A stretch of DNA of 64,000 bases from Camellia lanceoleosa (GCA_025200525.1 CM045763.1:85278131-85342130); one strand, 5' to 3'. Shown: positions 33,900-46,924, counted from the stretch's first letter. Program-made: numbers and translations. Notes: a model not told the origin generated them from the letters alone.

Positions 33900-36800
33900 A
33901 AATTTGTTTTTGTGAATTAGTAAGTGTGAGGATGTGATTTTTTTATTAGTGAGTGAATGTATATGTTTGTGAGTATGAGAGAATAAAAGGAACAATATAT
34001 AAGGAATAAAAGGAAGACAACATATAGGGAAGGGCTTGATAAGAATATATCAACTTTAGCTCAAGGAAGTATACTCAAAGGCAAAACAGAGGATAACAGA
34101 GGATAATAACTTTCTTATCTCTAACAGAATTAGTTACAGAGATATATATATATATATAGATTGTAGAGCTGTACTCATTCAGATTGTAAATAACATTGTA
34201 GATTGTAAGAATATATATATGTGACTTTCAGATTGTTTCAGTTTCAGTTTCACGCATGTGGTGTGACATTTAGGGGTAAACTTGGAAACTGAAAAAGAGA
34301 GGACCTGCTGGGTATTAAGTTGGTTGCATGGGACCGGCTGGTAAGTGCCCCTAATATTATTTGATGGGTTAAATCTTTGTTTTCAAGAAAAATAGAGTCA
34401 ACATCAATATATATATATTACTTGCTTAATTGTTGCATTGGACTACCACTGCTTTGCCGAGAGAGAGAGAGAGAGAGAGAGATATATGAGAAAAGAATGA
34501 AAAGTGACTCCTGGAATACTTTTCTGCTACATTGCCTGCGCTAGGGTAAAAACAAAATAAAAAATAAAAAAAGACTCTTGGCCCTTACTTGTGCTATGGT
34601 AGGAACAAAAAAAATTAAAAAACTTCTTTTAATCGGTTGTGCGGGTGGATCGGATTTGTGCAGCATAAACCGCAACCCATCCGCAACTCACAAACTAAAT
34701 TAAAACTACACACCTGTCCATACGTGGCCTTCAAAACTGTCAAAAAATGAGCCGATAGGGTAGGATTAGGCGATTTGTGCAGACCGATTAACGTATGCCC
34801 ACTCCTAATATTAATTATGAGGCCGTTACCGTGTTAAGTTGTTAAGTGTTCCAAATACCAATGATCAATGCAATGGGGGCTTAGGGTTTTGTAAATCTAT
34901 GTTAACTCATCAATTGTCTCGAAAATTAAACTTGTTAAGAAATTAACCCAACCATCTGTACTAATCTATCCAACAAAACTTTTACCCAAAACATTTAAAT
35001 GATTCTTAAATCATGTTAAACGTGCTTGCATCTCAATCCCAGCAATATTGGAGATTTTGTGTTTGGTATCAAGACCTTCAACCTCACAACCTAGAAGAAA
35101 TTTCCTCCACATTTCAATGAAAATAAATAAATAAATAAAAAAATCAACGCCAATAATGTCCCAAATATTTGAGTAAAGAATAGGATATCATGGAAGAAAA
35201 GATTTGTTTGATTTAGATCAAAACAGGCAGGGTTTTTTTTTTTTTTTTTTTCTCCGTCCAAACCCATACCTCAGGCGAGATGGGATAACCCAAATAAGCC
35301 TTGGTCTGGGTGTGGGTGTTAATGCCCGGCTCAGCCTGGCCCATTGCCCCATGAAAGTAGACCTGCCGGCCTGGCAAGAAAATAGAAAAAAGAAGGGAAA
35401 AAATTAAAAAGTCTGAAAGTAAGCTTGATCTCAATTGGTTGGGCTTAGCACATAGGCTGGCCCTTAGACTGTCTAGGCCAAGCCTGTTGAGTAGAATTTG
35501 GGCCTAAGATTTTTTACCATGGGCCAGCCCAACAAAAGAAGCTCATTAGGCTTAGCTCACAAGCAAGCGGGCTTGGGCACCGATTTTGCGGGTTGCTGAC
35601 CCTTGAATCACAACCAGTCAGTCAAGGTCTGAGTTACCTCAGCAAAAAATGGTTCACCATCGAATATCTTAGGAAATAACCTATTGAGGTTGTTCAGTGT
35701 GACAGCTAAGATGAAGAGTATCAGAAGCCAATAAGGTAGGGCAGGAGCAATGACAACCCTATGTCGACCTCTAACAAGAGAAGAAATAGAAAGGGTGTGA
35801 ATATCATGCCCATCTATACTGATTATCGACAGCACCAAACTCATCACCGGTGAACTGAGTATCGACAGCATTGTGGGAAATAAAACACTGAAATAAGGTG
35901 TAAAAGCCAAAGAGAAAACTAAAAATTTTGAAAAACCATATCAATTATCAAGATAGATACACTGCTAGAGTTCCAGCAATTTAACCAACAATCAACAGGC
36001 ATATGTAATCATTCCACATGCTAAATTACCAAAACTCATATGTAGACTCACTCACCAAACCACGTCTAGAGAATATCAAACATGAAATCTTGAAGAATTG
36101 AGTGAAGTAATTCACTAAGGTAAGAATTTAGGAATCCCACCCAGAATTCTTAAGAACAAAACAGGTCATGCAACTCTTTCAAACACTTCCATAGCTCTTT
36201 ATTCTGAACAGTACATTTTTCCTCCAGAAACAACATCAATCGTTGAATGTGATTTTACAACTTTAGCAACAGATTGTGTGAAGTAAGATCTCAAAAAGCA
36301 TATATCAGTTTTAAGTTTTTGCGGTTGATTAGGTTTTTTATGAATGAATCAAGAAAATTTCCAAAACAATTTCTGAAAACAGTTTGTCAAACAAGTTTTT
36401 CATGTCAGTTTCCATTTTTTCTGTTTTCGAGAAACAGAAAACAAAAACCACACAAAATTACATTGACTTCACTGGCTTACTAGTTGCTCTAGCCAACTGA
36501 ATGATTTGCTTCATTCACAGAAAGGATCTGTTGGATTCAAAACCTAGAAGTACAACCTGAAAGTAATCATTTACTGTTGACAGTTAAAACTAAAAGGAAT
36601 CAAGGAATGATTCTGCAGAAGAATCTGAAGAATATCAGTAACTGCCTAAAACAAGTAGTGAAGCCACACCACCAGAGTGCTAATTTGACAACCTTCATGT
36701 CCATTGTGCCTTCAGAGAATGTACACACAACAATTCTTGTGCGAAGTGCAAAATTATAGGGATGAAACCATGAAAAAACTTCAGAGTACAAAATGTATGC

Positions 36801-37370
36801 ATGAATTAGCTTTGAAGAAGGAAGAAGGCCAATCTTTACTCCAATTTGGATGCTTAAAGACTAAATGGTTTATGTTTGCATTTTATTAGAGAGAGAGAGA
36901 GAGAGAGAGAGCTTGAAGCATACAAGTTTTTAACTCATTGAAGTTTCAGACCCCACAGTGGCCGAAGCTTCGTGCACTGTAAATGCCCTTTTTTTTTATG
37001 AAGTTCCAGATTTAGCCCAAAAGTACTATATATAGATAAAAACAGATATAAAGCTGTTCAAGATCATAACTTTGATAAAAATAGTGCAACAAAAAAAAAA
37101 TCAGCTCACATAGACCCGTTAGTAGCGAAGGAACGGACTGAAAAACATCAACTTGTAAAGCTAGTTTTTCTCATCAAACACAATTTCAGTGCACATTAGA
37201 GTTCAGATCAACATACACACAAATCCAAGATCCAAACACAGCCAAAGCATTTGAAAATGAAACTTAGTTCAAGACTGAAAAACATTTAAAGATTTTATAA
37301 TATATTGAAAGCATCACAGTACATGATATCAAATTACACCAAAAATTTTCATCAATGACTCTTTAATTCT
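33900..37370. other. Gene-poor spacer
   Basis: I found no supported gene. It has short microsatellites (TA at 34143-34160, GA at 34458-34482 and 36890-36911). Two patches (32520-32660 and 34630-34800) both contain gcgggtg/atcggttgtgcggg-type words and could be diverged ends of one old element. The ORFs at 35608-35910 and 36577-36759 have no recognisable domain. Confidence 0.35.
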
Positions 37371-37583
37371 AAGATCTATCCCTCCAACATTGCAGAAATC
37401 TGAAACTAATCCAATACCGAGTTGAAAATTTTACGTTCTTGACAAATTTCGAAGATCTATTACTCCAACATTGCAGATAACGGAAACTAATCCAATACCA
37501 ATTGAAAATTTTACATACTCTCTTATAAATTTCGAAGATCCATCACTCAACATAGCAGATATCTGAAACTAACCCAATACCCA
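37371..37583. repeat. Three-copy tandem repeat, about 82 bp
   Basis: Units begin at 37371, 37452 and 37535 with aagatctat..ctccaacatt and share gaaactaatccaatacc and ttgaaaattttac. The third is truncated. It lies just 3' of the 37717-38253 gene. Confidence 0.75.
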
Positions 37584-37716
37584 CAATTCAAGAACAGAAT
37601 ATATAAAAATGCAAAGGTACCTATTCAACATTGATACTAATAATCTTCAAGTGAGAAGACAAGACCATTCCAAGACTGAATAATCAAAACCCAGATAAGA
37701 AAAAACTGATCAGTGC

Positions 37717-38166
37717 TCACTGACTCGATCCATTGGGTCCGATCTTAATGGATCGCCGGCGGCGACTTTGCGGCCGCCATGACTGAAGAACAGAATCTTG
37801 ATACTTGGACGGCAATGCCATCATTCTCTTGTGCCTTTTGGACGTCGAATTGGGCTTGATTTCGGCATCTTTTTCTCTGTCTTGAGTTCCCAACTGGGTT
37901 ATGATGAGTTGATTGAATTTAAGAGCTCTTCTACTACGCCTGATGACTCTCCTCTGTATGTATGGAACACCAATTACAGATCCTGCAACGACATGGTGAA
38001 TTGCCTTGACGAGTAGATCGAGACCTTCGCATCGGGTCGGGGAAGATGAGGAGTTGGATGGGGAGGAAGAGGAGGAATCTGTGGATGAAGCAATGGAATG
38101 GGTAGTGATCGATGAATGGAATGGAGGGGGAGGAGGAGGAGGAGGAGGAGGAGAAGAAGAAGAAGT

Positions 38167-38197
<31 letters not shown>

Positions 38198-38253
38198 GAA
38201 GTAGAAGTAGAAGCAGCAGAAACAGAGTCCTTTGAGAATTTCCGAATCTTCAT
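37717..38253 (-). CDS. Small Ser/Pro-rich basic protein of unknown function
   Basis: The single frame from the ATG at 38251-38253 to the TGA at 37717-37719 encodes 178 aa. An in-frame TTG ten codons earlier is not needed. Residues 10-34 are a Ser/Thr tract and 35-44 are ten prolines, followed by another Ser-rich stretch to about 72. A conserved-looking core follows (GLDLLVKAIHHVVAGSVIGV, about residues 77-96), then a basic stretch with RRVIRRSRRALK, and a C-terminal part with LPSKYQDSVLQSW and RRRRS. The mix of structured core, SKYQDSVL block and basic clusters suggests a nuclear plant-specific protein, but I do not recognise the family. The TATA box and GA-rich leader upstream support a real gene. 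The CDS is intronless here; introns in the 3' UTR cannot be excluded. The Ser/Pro tracts are coded by repeats, which also leave the opposite strand open. Confidence 0.6.
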
Positions 38254-38319
38254 CGGAATTTTATGTAAATTTGGATCAAACAAATCGAATCAGATGATGG
38301 GATACAAGAGTAATGAGAA

Positions 38320-38410
38320 AATTTTGGAGAGAGAGAGAGAGAGAGAGAGATGAGGCTTCGAACTCATTTATGGAAGTATTTTTATATTTACAAAATGCTA
38401 ATGACGTGAA
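38320..38410 (-). promoter_or_regulatory. Core promoter and GA leader of the 37717-38253 gene
   Basis: On the minus strand TATAAAAA (38379-38386) lies about 30 bp upstream of a CT tract (plus-strand GA run, 38331-38352) that would sit at the transcription start, about 100 bp before the ATG. A CACGTCA word (38402-38408) is a possible bZIP ACGT site. Confidence 0.5.
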
Positions 38411-40035
38411 AAATATATAAAAATGTATGGACTTGATTTTTAGGATTCTCAATTGGACTATTAGCGAGATTATATTAATAATTTAAATTGTTTAATATAT
38501 AGAATTTGTTAAATATTTTATTTTTGTAAAAAAATAAATTGATTGGATATCGATACTTGATCAGATTATATCTATGTCAATAATTTATTTTTACAGTTAT
38601 ATTTATTATTAACACAAATGTAATATGATAAAGTGATTATCAATATCTGATCAACATGATTTTTTACAAAGATGAATTACTCAATGAGTTCTACATATTG
38701 AATTGTCTGGATCATCGATTCGAGCTCCGTGGTGAGCCCACGGAGGCTCAACAGCACTCTCCAAACTGATATGGGCTAGAAAGAAGCATCTCTTAAAGAG
38801 TATGCTTATTTAGAGGGATTAGAGGGTGGGATTGGACACCATATCCATTGGATCATGGAGTCCATTATTTGGTTGTAAATTTGTAGGCCGGATTAGGAGT
38901 CCATTTGGACTATCAATCCTATTATATCCTAAAATTTGTGGGATAACTATTCCATAGGATTAAATGATAAAATGACATATTTGCCATCCAAGTGTTTTAT
39001 TTAATTATGTATTACATTTAATAAAATTTAAATGTCTCAATTTAAAATTAAAATTATTTTATTTAATTTTTATTGATGTTTTATTTATTTAATTTTTTAA
39101 AATAAATTTTATAGATGTTTTATTTTAAAATTTTATTGATATTTTATTTAATTTCATTATTTAAATTTTTATTGATGTTTTATTTAATAATTATTAATTT
39201 TTAAAATAAATTTATTTAATTTTTTATTTTAAAAAATAACACAAATTTTACTGATAATTTATTTATTTATTTAAAAAAAATAAATTTATTTAATTTTTTA
39301 AAAAATAAATTAAATTTTTATTTAATCTAGCCTAAAAAAATTAAAATATTAAAGACAAGTTTAATATTGATATTATTTAGTAAACAATTTAAAAGGGTAA
39401 ATTTATCTTTTGAACATTTATCATTCTTCATAATATCTCAAACAAACATAAGATTCAATGGAATAGTCATTTCCTTACCTCTAATTCTATGATTAAACAA
39501 ACATGGGATACAATAGAATAAAGATTTGTGGCCCTAAAAAGTGTGGCCCTAATGGCCCTAATTTCCTTTTTTGGAAAAAACTGTTTTTTTTTTCTTTTTT
39601 TTTTTTGCCTTGTTTTTTTTTTGTTGCCTTATATGAAAATTTAGGGCCATTCGGGCCTCTAAATTTCGAGCTACCAACCGGTAGCGGGATACAATAATAT
39701 CCAACCAAATAATCTAGGAATTATGTATCCAAGATTAATAATCCAATCGATTACAAACCCTCCTTACCTTATCCAATCCGTCCAAACAAACATGACCAAA
39801 ATGTATAATATAATGGGTTAGATTTCTCTCTAGTATGGTCCGTGAGGTCTATCATAAAACATATTTTAATGATTTGAATGTTTATTTTGTATTTTATATT
39901 ATGAAAAAGGAAAATAATTCATTCACACAACTTTTTTTTCCCTAAATTCTCTCAAATGATGTAACAGGCAAAATTTTAAAAGTTGACATATATTCAAATC
40001 TTTTATGAAAACTCTCATTACATTCATTTTATTTT
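38411..40035. other. AT-rich spacer with possible MITE debris
   Basis: No gene. The segment 38828-39790 has loosely inverted gtttggac/gtccaaac and tatccaa/ttggata edges, which may be an old MITE. Within it an inverted pair of ggccctaatggccctaa-type words (about 39544 and 39650) encloses a long T-run. Confidence 0.35.
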
Positions 40036-41594
40036 GGAAAAATTGGCCTAAGGTCTCTTCCCAACTTTTGATAGGATGAGAGGTACACACTGATATGTTT
40101 TGATGGCTAAGGTCCCTCAACTTTATTTTATGTTATAAAATACCTAATTTACCCTCGTTATAACATAAGATCGTTTGGATTTCGGCAAACTGCTGACTTC
40201 ACGGTGGAGATTTTGGAAATTGATTTCGCGGTGGAGATTTTGTCAGAGATTTTGTAGGGATTTCGCAAGTGTTGCAGTGGACTTGATGATAGAGATTACG
40301 ACGATCGTGTAGGTGTTATAGTGTGTTGATCGCGTAGGTTTTTCAGTGGAGTTGAATCAGATATGGTTTCAATAGAAATTCCACATGAATTTTTGATTTT
40401 TGTTTAAATTTTATGTAAGGATTCCGATTTCATATTAGTTTTTTCAGTGTATTTTTGCATTAGATTTTTGTTTTCAGTTTTGATCAATTTAAAAGAGAGG
40501 CTAGCTCAGTGAAGTTGTTTATGATTTTTGGAGTTGATTTTTCATTTGCTGTTATTGATCAATTTTAGACAGAGGTCAGCTTGATAGAGTTGATTTTTAT
40601 TTTTGGAATTAATTTTTTATTCTCTGTTTTTTGATCAATTTCAAAGAGTGTTGACAGTGTGGTTGATTTTGATATTTAGAGTTCATTTTTCATGCTCTGT
40701 TTTTCATTAACATGCTGATCAAAGTTCATTTTTCGTGCTCTGTTTTTCATCAACATGCTGATCAATGATAAGTTTTCTTCTCTATTTTTTCAAACCAGAG
40801 AAATTTGTTTAAACTAGAGAAATTTCATTCTCTACACTTTTATTGGTATAGTCCAGAGAAAATTATAAGTTTGTTATTATAATCCAACGAAAATGACAGA
40901 GAAAATTATAAGTTCATATGGACATATTATTAGAAGTTTCTAATGCAGATAGAATCTGAGAAAGTGAATGTAAGTTCTTAAATTTCTCTAGACTTTTATT
41001 TGTAGTTGAGAGAAAATTATAAATTTGTTATTCACTTTCAGTTTGTAGTTCAGAAAAATTATAAGTTTGTAGAAAACGAATATAAGTTTTTGTTTCTTTG
41101 AGCAAAAGTTTTTTTTTTTGTTTTGTTTTTTCTTTCAGTTTAGATAGGCAGTGTAGTGTTTTTTTGTTATCTTGAAGGTGTATATGAGTTTGTAAATTTC
41201 TCTGGATTTTGATATGAGTGTTATATTGCAGAATGACGCAAAGAAAATTGTAAGCTTGTACTTCAGTGAAAATCACAGAGAAGCTCATAATTTTATAACA
41301 GATCTAATGTGTGATTTTTGTCTATGATTGTGTTTAATAGTTCGCAGTAAATTTCTCTGTGATTCTCTCTAGATTCATTAATTTTTCTGTAATTTTGTTT
41401 TTGTTATCTTGAAGGTGAATATAAGTTTGTAAATGTCTCTGGACTTTTATTTGAGTCTAGAGAAAATTATAAGATTGTTATTATAATCCAGAGAAAATTA
41501 TAATTATTAGAAATTTCTCTAGACTTTTATGTTGTTCTTGTGAAGTGTTTTTATGTTGAACAAATTATTTTTCTTGTTTTTTCTTTCAGTTTCG
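40036..41594 (+). mobile_element. 5' non-coding part of a MULE (putative)
   Basis: Between a possible terminus near 40036 (ttggaaaaattggcctaagg) and the transposase ATG at 41595 the sequence is non-coding. It is rich in words aatttctctggacttttattt and the inverse agagaaaattataag, repeated at 40795-41545 in both orientations. The stretch just before the ATG ends in a strong acceptor, ttttttctttcag, suggesting a 5'-UTR intron. The terminus is a guess. Confidence 0.4.
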
Positions 41595-42444
41595 ATGGAT
41601 AGTGCATTGTTGTTGCTATGCAAATATGAGAATGATACTATTGTCATTAATGTTTCTTGCGAATTGAATTTTGAGGAATTGGTTGGCATTTTGTGTAAAA
41701 CATGGGAGAATTTGAAACCTGAGATGATGTATATTTCATATTCTATTGTGGGCCATCCGAATTGTATGGTTCGAAATGATATTGATTTTCTGAATATGTT
41801 AAGGGTTGTTTGTGCATGTAGTGTTGATATAGTTGATGTTTCAGTTACTAGGTGTAGTACTTCTGATCAAAAGGATGAAGTGAGGTCTAATTGGGTAGAT
41901 TTTGTGCATGGTGAATGTGATAGGCTGGTGGATATTGAAAGGAATTCACTCTTTAAGTTTTGTTCTCACCAAGAAAAGGTGTTATTGTCACCTGGTTAGC
42001 GAAATATTATTACGAGTGTTGAAGAAAAGTTTGAAGGTGGTGTGGTTGAGTTTTGTACTATTTTATGCAAGTATGCTATTGAGATTGGCTTTCAGTTTAC
42101 GTATGTTAAAAATGACAAGCTGAAGGTTACGGCAGAATGTGCATATAAGGAATCAAGGGGATGTATGTGGCGTGTACATGCTTCAGTTGAAAAAACAAAT
42201 GGGTTCTTTTACATAAGAACTTTGAACAATGAACATACGTGTGGTGTGGCGGTTCGTACTAGTAAACATGCTAGGATGACTTCCAGCTTAGTTTCTGAGC
42301 TGATACTTGAAGAGGTAAGTGCAAAACCTTTAACTCGTCTAGTGGATGTTATCAAAGAAATGAAAGACAAGTATGGGGTCTCAATTAGTTATAACTGTGG
42401 TTGGTTGGGGGTTGAAAAAGGAAAATGTAGTACATATGGGGATT
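41595..42444 (+). pseudogene. MULE (MuDR-type) transposase, N-terminal part, truncated
   Basis: The frame from ATG 41595 has an N-terminal PB1-like segment (about residues 1-75, including FEELVGILCKTWENLKPEM), common in plant MULE transposases. It then has the MuDR-type DNA-binding/zinc segment (about residues 150-250; GCMWRVHASVEKTNGFF and NNEHTC supply the W, C and H landmarks). One in-frame TAG (41997-41999) interrupts it, and reading continues in the same frame after it. The frame is cut at 42444/42445 by the start of an LTR, so the catalytic DDE domain and zinc knuckle are absent here. They may lie beyond the right edge of the window. Confidence 0.8.
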
Positions 42445-42961
42445 TGTGACGACCCTCACTCATTTCTTGATAAGACCATCGCTTCTTGCTAAACTGTTGG
42501 CTGAATAAATGGCGATTAGACTGAAATTCCGAATTGATTGCATGAATATATTGTGTTAATTGCATTTCTATTTGTTGACTGTTAAATACATCTGTTCATG
42601 TTTTATGTTTTAAACTACAAATTGAAGGCTTTATCGGCGGCCGAATCTGAAATTGATTAGTGATGTGTTAATCATAATTTATGCGATTTTATGGCATATT
42701 TATTTGAAATGTGATTTGGTATGATTAAATAGATTAAAATAAGTTAAATTACACAAGTTGCATTATTTACAACTTTGCCACTTAGTGGCCCACTTCATAC
42801 CATATGTTGAGACTTGAATTATACATTGTTTAGCATCATTTCCTCAGCCATTTCTTGAGTCCTTAGCCGACTAGAGATAGAGAGAGTGAGGAAACTTGAG
42901 TTCAACAATTTTTGCTTGGTGATTTGAGGAAATTGAAGGTTGATTGCATGTTTGGACTCCT
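42445..42961 (+). mobile_element. LTR, first part, split by the Tat element
   Basis: A plant LTR-like start, TGTGACGACCCTCACTCA, abruptly replaces the MULE reading frame. The 5-mer before it is ggatt. The other end lies outside the window, so the TSD cannot be tested. The LTR continues at 63357 after the Tat insertion. Confidence 0.6.
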
Positions 42962-44284
42962 TGTAGACGCGCCCTTGGGCCTCACTACAGTTTGGACTCA
43001 ATTTGTGTTACGGTTCTTAATCTGAACCAAAGAGTCCAAATTTGGCAAATCGTTTTGAGAAAAAACAGATTTTGAAAGAAGTGCCAAACATAGACTGCTT
43101 TGCTAGATACAGAGTCGTCACCTAAATATTTTTTATGGGGGAATTTAGGAAACCCTGACTTGGTGCCAAAGGCCGCGTGTCCGTCATCACCAAAGTTGCC
43201 TCGGCTTGGGAACTTGGGTACAGTTGGGGAAGGTTAGCTATGAGCAACCCCTCTCGCCTGATCCAAAGATCGGCCTCTACTAACCGTGATATCTTGTTTT
43301 GAAAACATTATACGTTCTTATTCCGGTTATTAGCCTAGAATTACTATGTTATGCGCACAGCAAACAAGTATAGACCAAATAGCCTAAATTGGAATAAAAC
43401 ATTTCATGTTTGTTTTGAAAATGGTTTGTTACTCGTAAGTAGGCTAAAATGCGGGTTTTTACCACCCTCAAGTGGGCTTAAAACTCACAGTTTTGATGCA
43501 TTATTCCAATTTAGGTAATTCAACCTCCATTCACAGGTATTCAAGCAGTTATATCACATAAGCAGTTAGCCTCATGGTAATCATGCTATCATGGCAACAC
43601 TCACATGTATGCGGTATACTAAAGCATAAAAAGCTCACCTAGTACTCCAAGCCAAAACAGAAACTAGTTAGTAATCAATGCATGATCCTAGTTCATGTTT
43701 AAAATGGCTAATGCAACACATGCAAAGATGCAATCTAGACAGGCTCGGTTATCCTAAACATATCACGTGAAATGCAACAGATAACACGTATTCAATTTGG
43801 AATTGAAGTACAATGCAATTAGCATGATGCGCTGAGCTCGGTGCATGCAAGACAAATGTATGAATGCACGCATGCATAGCATAAGGCATGCTAATTTAAA
43901 TATGCCCTAAACTGACCATCGAAAGCTAGTAAATAAAAGGGAAGAATGACGTGGGGTTAGAAGACATACACACACTCACACACACTTATTACACAATTGC
44001 CCTCGCTCGGAGGGTCCGAATAAATATTACAAACCGAATAAATAATTAACTACCCTAGCTAATTAAATATTACAAAACTCCTAATTAATTAACAAATTAA
44101 ATGCAGAATTAACGTGGCCACAACCCTCGCCTCGAAATGTCTGGATGATGCATGCTTGACTCGTACTGCCCAGAAGCTCACTGTCATAACATCGTTGCCT
44201 CTGTTTTCACTGCCTGGCTCCTCTGAAAACTACACAAGTCTCAGGACAGATTCTATGCACATTGTGGAACACCATCGGCTGGGA

Positions 44285-44384
44285 GGAATGGCCACCGGCC
44301 GTGGGAAATTGCCACCGGCCACTGATAAATCTATCGGCCATTCATTGATGGCCGGTCGGCACTAGAGATGGCCGGCCGGCCAAA
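44285..44384 (+). repeat. GGCCGG module 1 (in 3' LTR)
   Basis: Words gccaccggcc (44291), gccaccggcc (44311), atcggcc (44333), gccggtcggcact (44351) and gccggccggcc (44371) are set 19-20 bp apart, with unlike AT-rich spacers between them. Confidence 0.8.
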
Positions 44385-46555
44385 ACTTCCTACAGAAGTC
44401 AGTTTTGACAACAACAGAGGACAAGCAGTGTATGGCATGGAATTTCAAGCAAATGTAAGCATGGCCACACTCCCTATCATGCAATGGACTCAAGGGAACA
44501 TGGCCCTTGACTCTCGGGCCATCAATTATGCATGATGGCCTAAGAGGCCAAGTTTGCCATTTAATGTAAATGCATGCAACAATCAAATGAAAGCTAACGC
44601 CTTATCATGTTGAGATCAAAGGTATCGGCGACCGAAGATTGAGACGTGTTTCGTCACTTTGAGTATGAACACTTCTCAATCCTCATGCTTAGTTTGACAC
44701 CCCAAACCAAGCAATGCAATGCAAGTATGCAAATATGGCTCAAAAAATGTAACATGAGGCTAAGGTGCAAAGCATGCCAAATGCAATGTAAACTAGACAT
44801 GCAAGCTAAATTAATGCAATATGAACATGCCAACTATGCAACAAGCATATGAGATGCGACTAGTTAAACACTATGTAGACATGCAAGTATGATGCAATGC
44901 AAGCATGAAACCAAGGCGATGCAACATGACCATGCAATGGTGGGCCTAAACCACAAAGGGGCAGGCCTTAGCCCACCCCAAAAGCAATGGCCAAAAGTCT
45001 CCAAAATGATGGACTAGTACTCATGCAAACATACATGCCAAAAGGCCCAAGACTAAGGCACAAAAGAGAGGACATTCCATTACAACTACCCCAACCACTC
45101 ATGGCATGAACTTCTCAATACAAAACAGGGTTTTAACATGTAACAAGGACCCCCAAAACCCACTACTATGGCAGCTCAAAGTCTCAAACACATAAGCATG
45201 CACAATGCTCCATTCCTAGACATGAAAGACTAACTCTTCAAGGCATGAAAGGGATGATGAATGTAAACATACAAGCATGGATTAGGGACTGAAATAGCAT
45301 GGGAAATAACTCCAAATTAATGAAACCACCCAACTCAAGTATGTTCAAGACTCACATCCTCAAGGCTCATAAGCCCAAATGCAAAGAGGCTATACTAAAC
45401 ATGGCAAATATGGTCAAAACAGCACCCAACAGACCTCAAGCATGGTAAGACATAGCTAAGAACTTCACAAAGTTAGGCCAAAACAAGAGGGCATGGTAGG
45501 TTACATGCATGATGCATTTCTGGGCCAAATAAGGAATACAAAGCAAGTATATTAAGCATGCAAGGGGGTATGGATCCGACCAAAAACAGAGGCATAATAC
45601 GACCCAACGACACTCAAAAATCTCTAAAATGAAGCCAAGAACAACTAATCATGTGTGCTACCCTTATGAGCCAAAAACAAGGACAAAAGAGAGACAAAGG
45701 GAGAGGGGTGTCCCTCCCCTATGCAAGACCTCAAAACCCCTTCTTCACCACTGAAAATCCACTGGATTTCAGTGGTGAGAAGGCTAATACACAAAGATAA
45801 CCAAAGCTCAAAAAAGAAGGCACATAAGGCCTAAGAGGGGGGGATCGACCCCTAACACCAAAACAACCTTAATGAAGTATCTCAAGCATGCAAATACAAG
45901 ACTTTTTTCAGTTATACACAAAACTTAAATCAGTATGCAAGATAGGCAAAAATCTAGTGCAAGATTGGGGAATCTAAAGCAAGTGTGTTACCCTTGAAGA
46001 AGCCTTGATGAACAGCAAGGCCAGCCACATTCCTCTGGTCAAAATCAGTCCAAAACCTCAAGAACAAACCCTCAATGCCTCTCAAAGTCAAAGTATGGTG
46101 TAATAGTGTGTGTTTGTGTGCAAAACTAAGGATAAAATGCACTTTAAGGCCCTTAAACACACACAAATGAGGAGAAAGAGGGAGATATATAGAGAGAGAG
46201 AGTGTATATATCAGATATATATATATATATATATAAGCTCTGGTTTTTTTTGTTCAACCCCTAACAATGGAGAAGGAGGAGGTCTTATATAGGTAATGCA
46301 AAAGCTTGAAGCTTCTCAAAGAAGCTAAATAAGAAAGGGGCAAAGGGGGCAAGAAGGTCAAGGCTTTTGGAGGAAACTAAGACAACTGGCAAGCTTCTTG
46401 AGGAAGCTTTGACAAAGGGTCAAGCTTCCTCAAGAAGCTTTGACCAAAAGGGTGCAAAAGGGGCAAAACAGCCACATATATGCCCCGGGGCAGGTTTGGT
46501 GCATTCCAGCTGGCACAACTGGCATACACCATGCCTGAAAAAGGTAAAAAAGTGC

Positions 46556-46692
46556 TACCGGCCATAAAATGAGGTCACCGGCCAAACATATGGCCGGCCG
46601 GCCATACTGAGTGCCGACCGGCCAATGGTATACTCTAGCAATAGCCGGTAGCCTCAACACATGGCCGGTGGCCTCAAGCCACGGCCGATGGG
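46556..46692 (-). repeat. GGCCGG module 2 (in 3' LTR, inverted)
   Basis: On the minus strand the module contains ggccggtcggcact followed by ggccggccggcc, as in module 1. It is flanked on both sides by further accggcc words, mostly at 20-bp intervals (46558, 46578, 46594, 46614, 46644, 46664, 46684). It lies about 220-355 bp inside the LTR start, in presumptive U3. Confidence 0.8.
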
Positions 46693-46911
46693 TCTCAGAG
46701 GTAGCTAAAAAGTTACCTCGTACCCTCAGAAGCAAAAACACAAGTGTTTGGTGCAAAACCAAACACAGAACGGTCGAGTTGAGAGATCCTGAGGCAAGGC
46801 GCGTAACCGAGACCTCCGGGAACTCAAAACGAAACACAAACAAGGATGATCACCGAGTGTTCGAATGGTGACGTCCAAGTCTTGAGGACGGTCAAAAATG
46901 GGGTGTCTACA

Positions 46912-46924
46912 GTTGCCCCTCTTT
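46912..46924 (-). promoter_or_regulatory. Polypurine tract
   Basis: On the minus strand AAAGAGGGGCAAC abuts the TG of the 3' LTR. This is where plus-strand DNA synthesis would be primed, and it confirms the element's orientation. Confidence 0.8.

Larger units (their letters stand above)
42962..46911 (-). mobile_element. Tat element, 3' LTR (left copy)
   Basis: About 3950 bp, matched over its length by 59396-63356. On the minus strand it begins TGTAGACACCCCATTTTTGA (at 46911) and ends in TCTACA at 42962. The flanking 5-mers ctcct (42957-42961) and ctact (63357-63361) match 4 of 5. It holds two GGCCGG modules, many catgcaa words (44700-45900), a GA/TA microsatellite (46182-46235) and short chance ORFs that are not genes. 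No TATA box was assigned. Its divergence from the other LTR is uneven (see findings). Confidence 0.92.

Noticed and set aside
35608..35910. Hydrophobic 100-aa minus-strand protein
   Set aside because: No family, promoter or splice signals; its composition fits chance reading of AT-rich DNA.
44114..44365. 83-aa ORF identical in both LTRs (also 60548-60799)
   Set aside because: It lies in LTR sequence that has no difference over about 550 bp, so identity is not coding constraint; no domain is visible.
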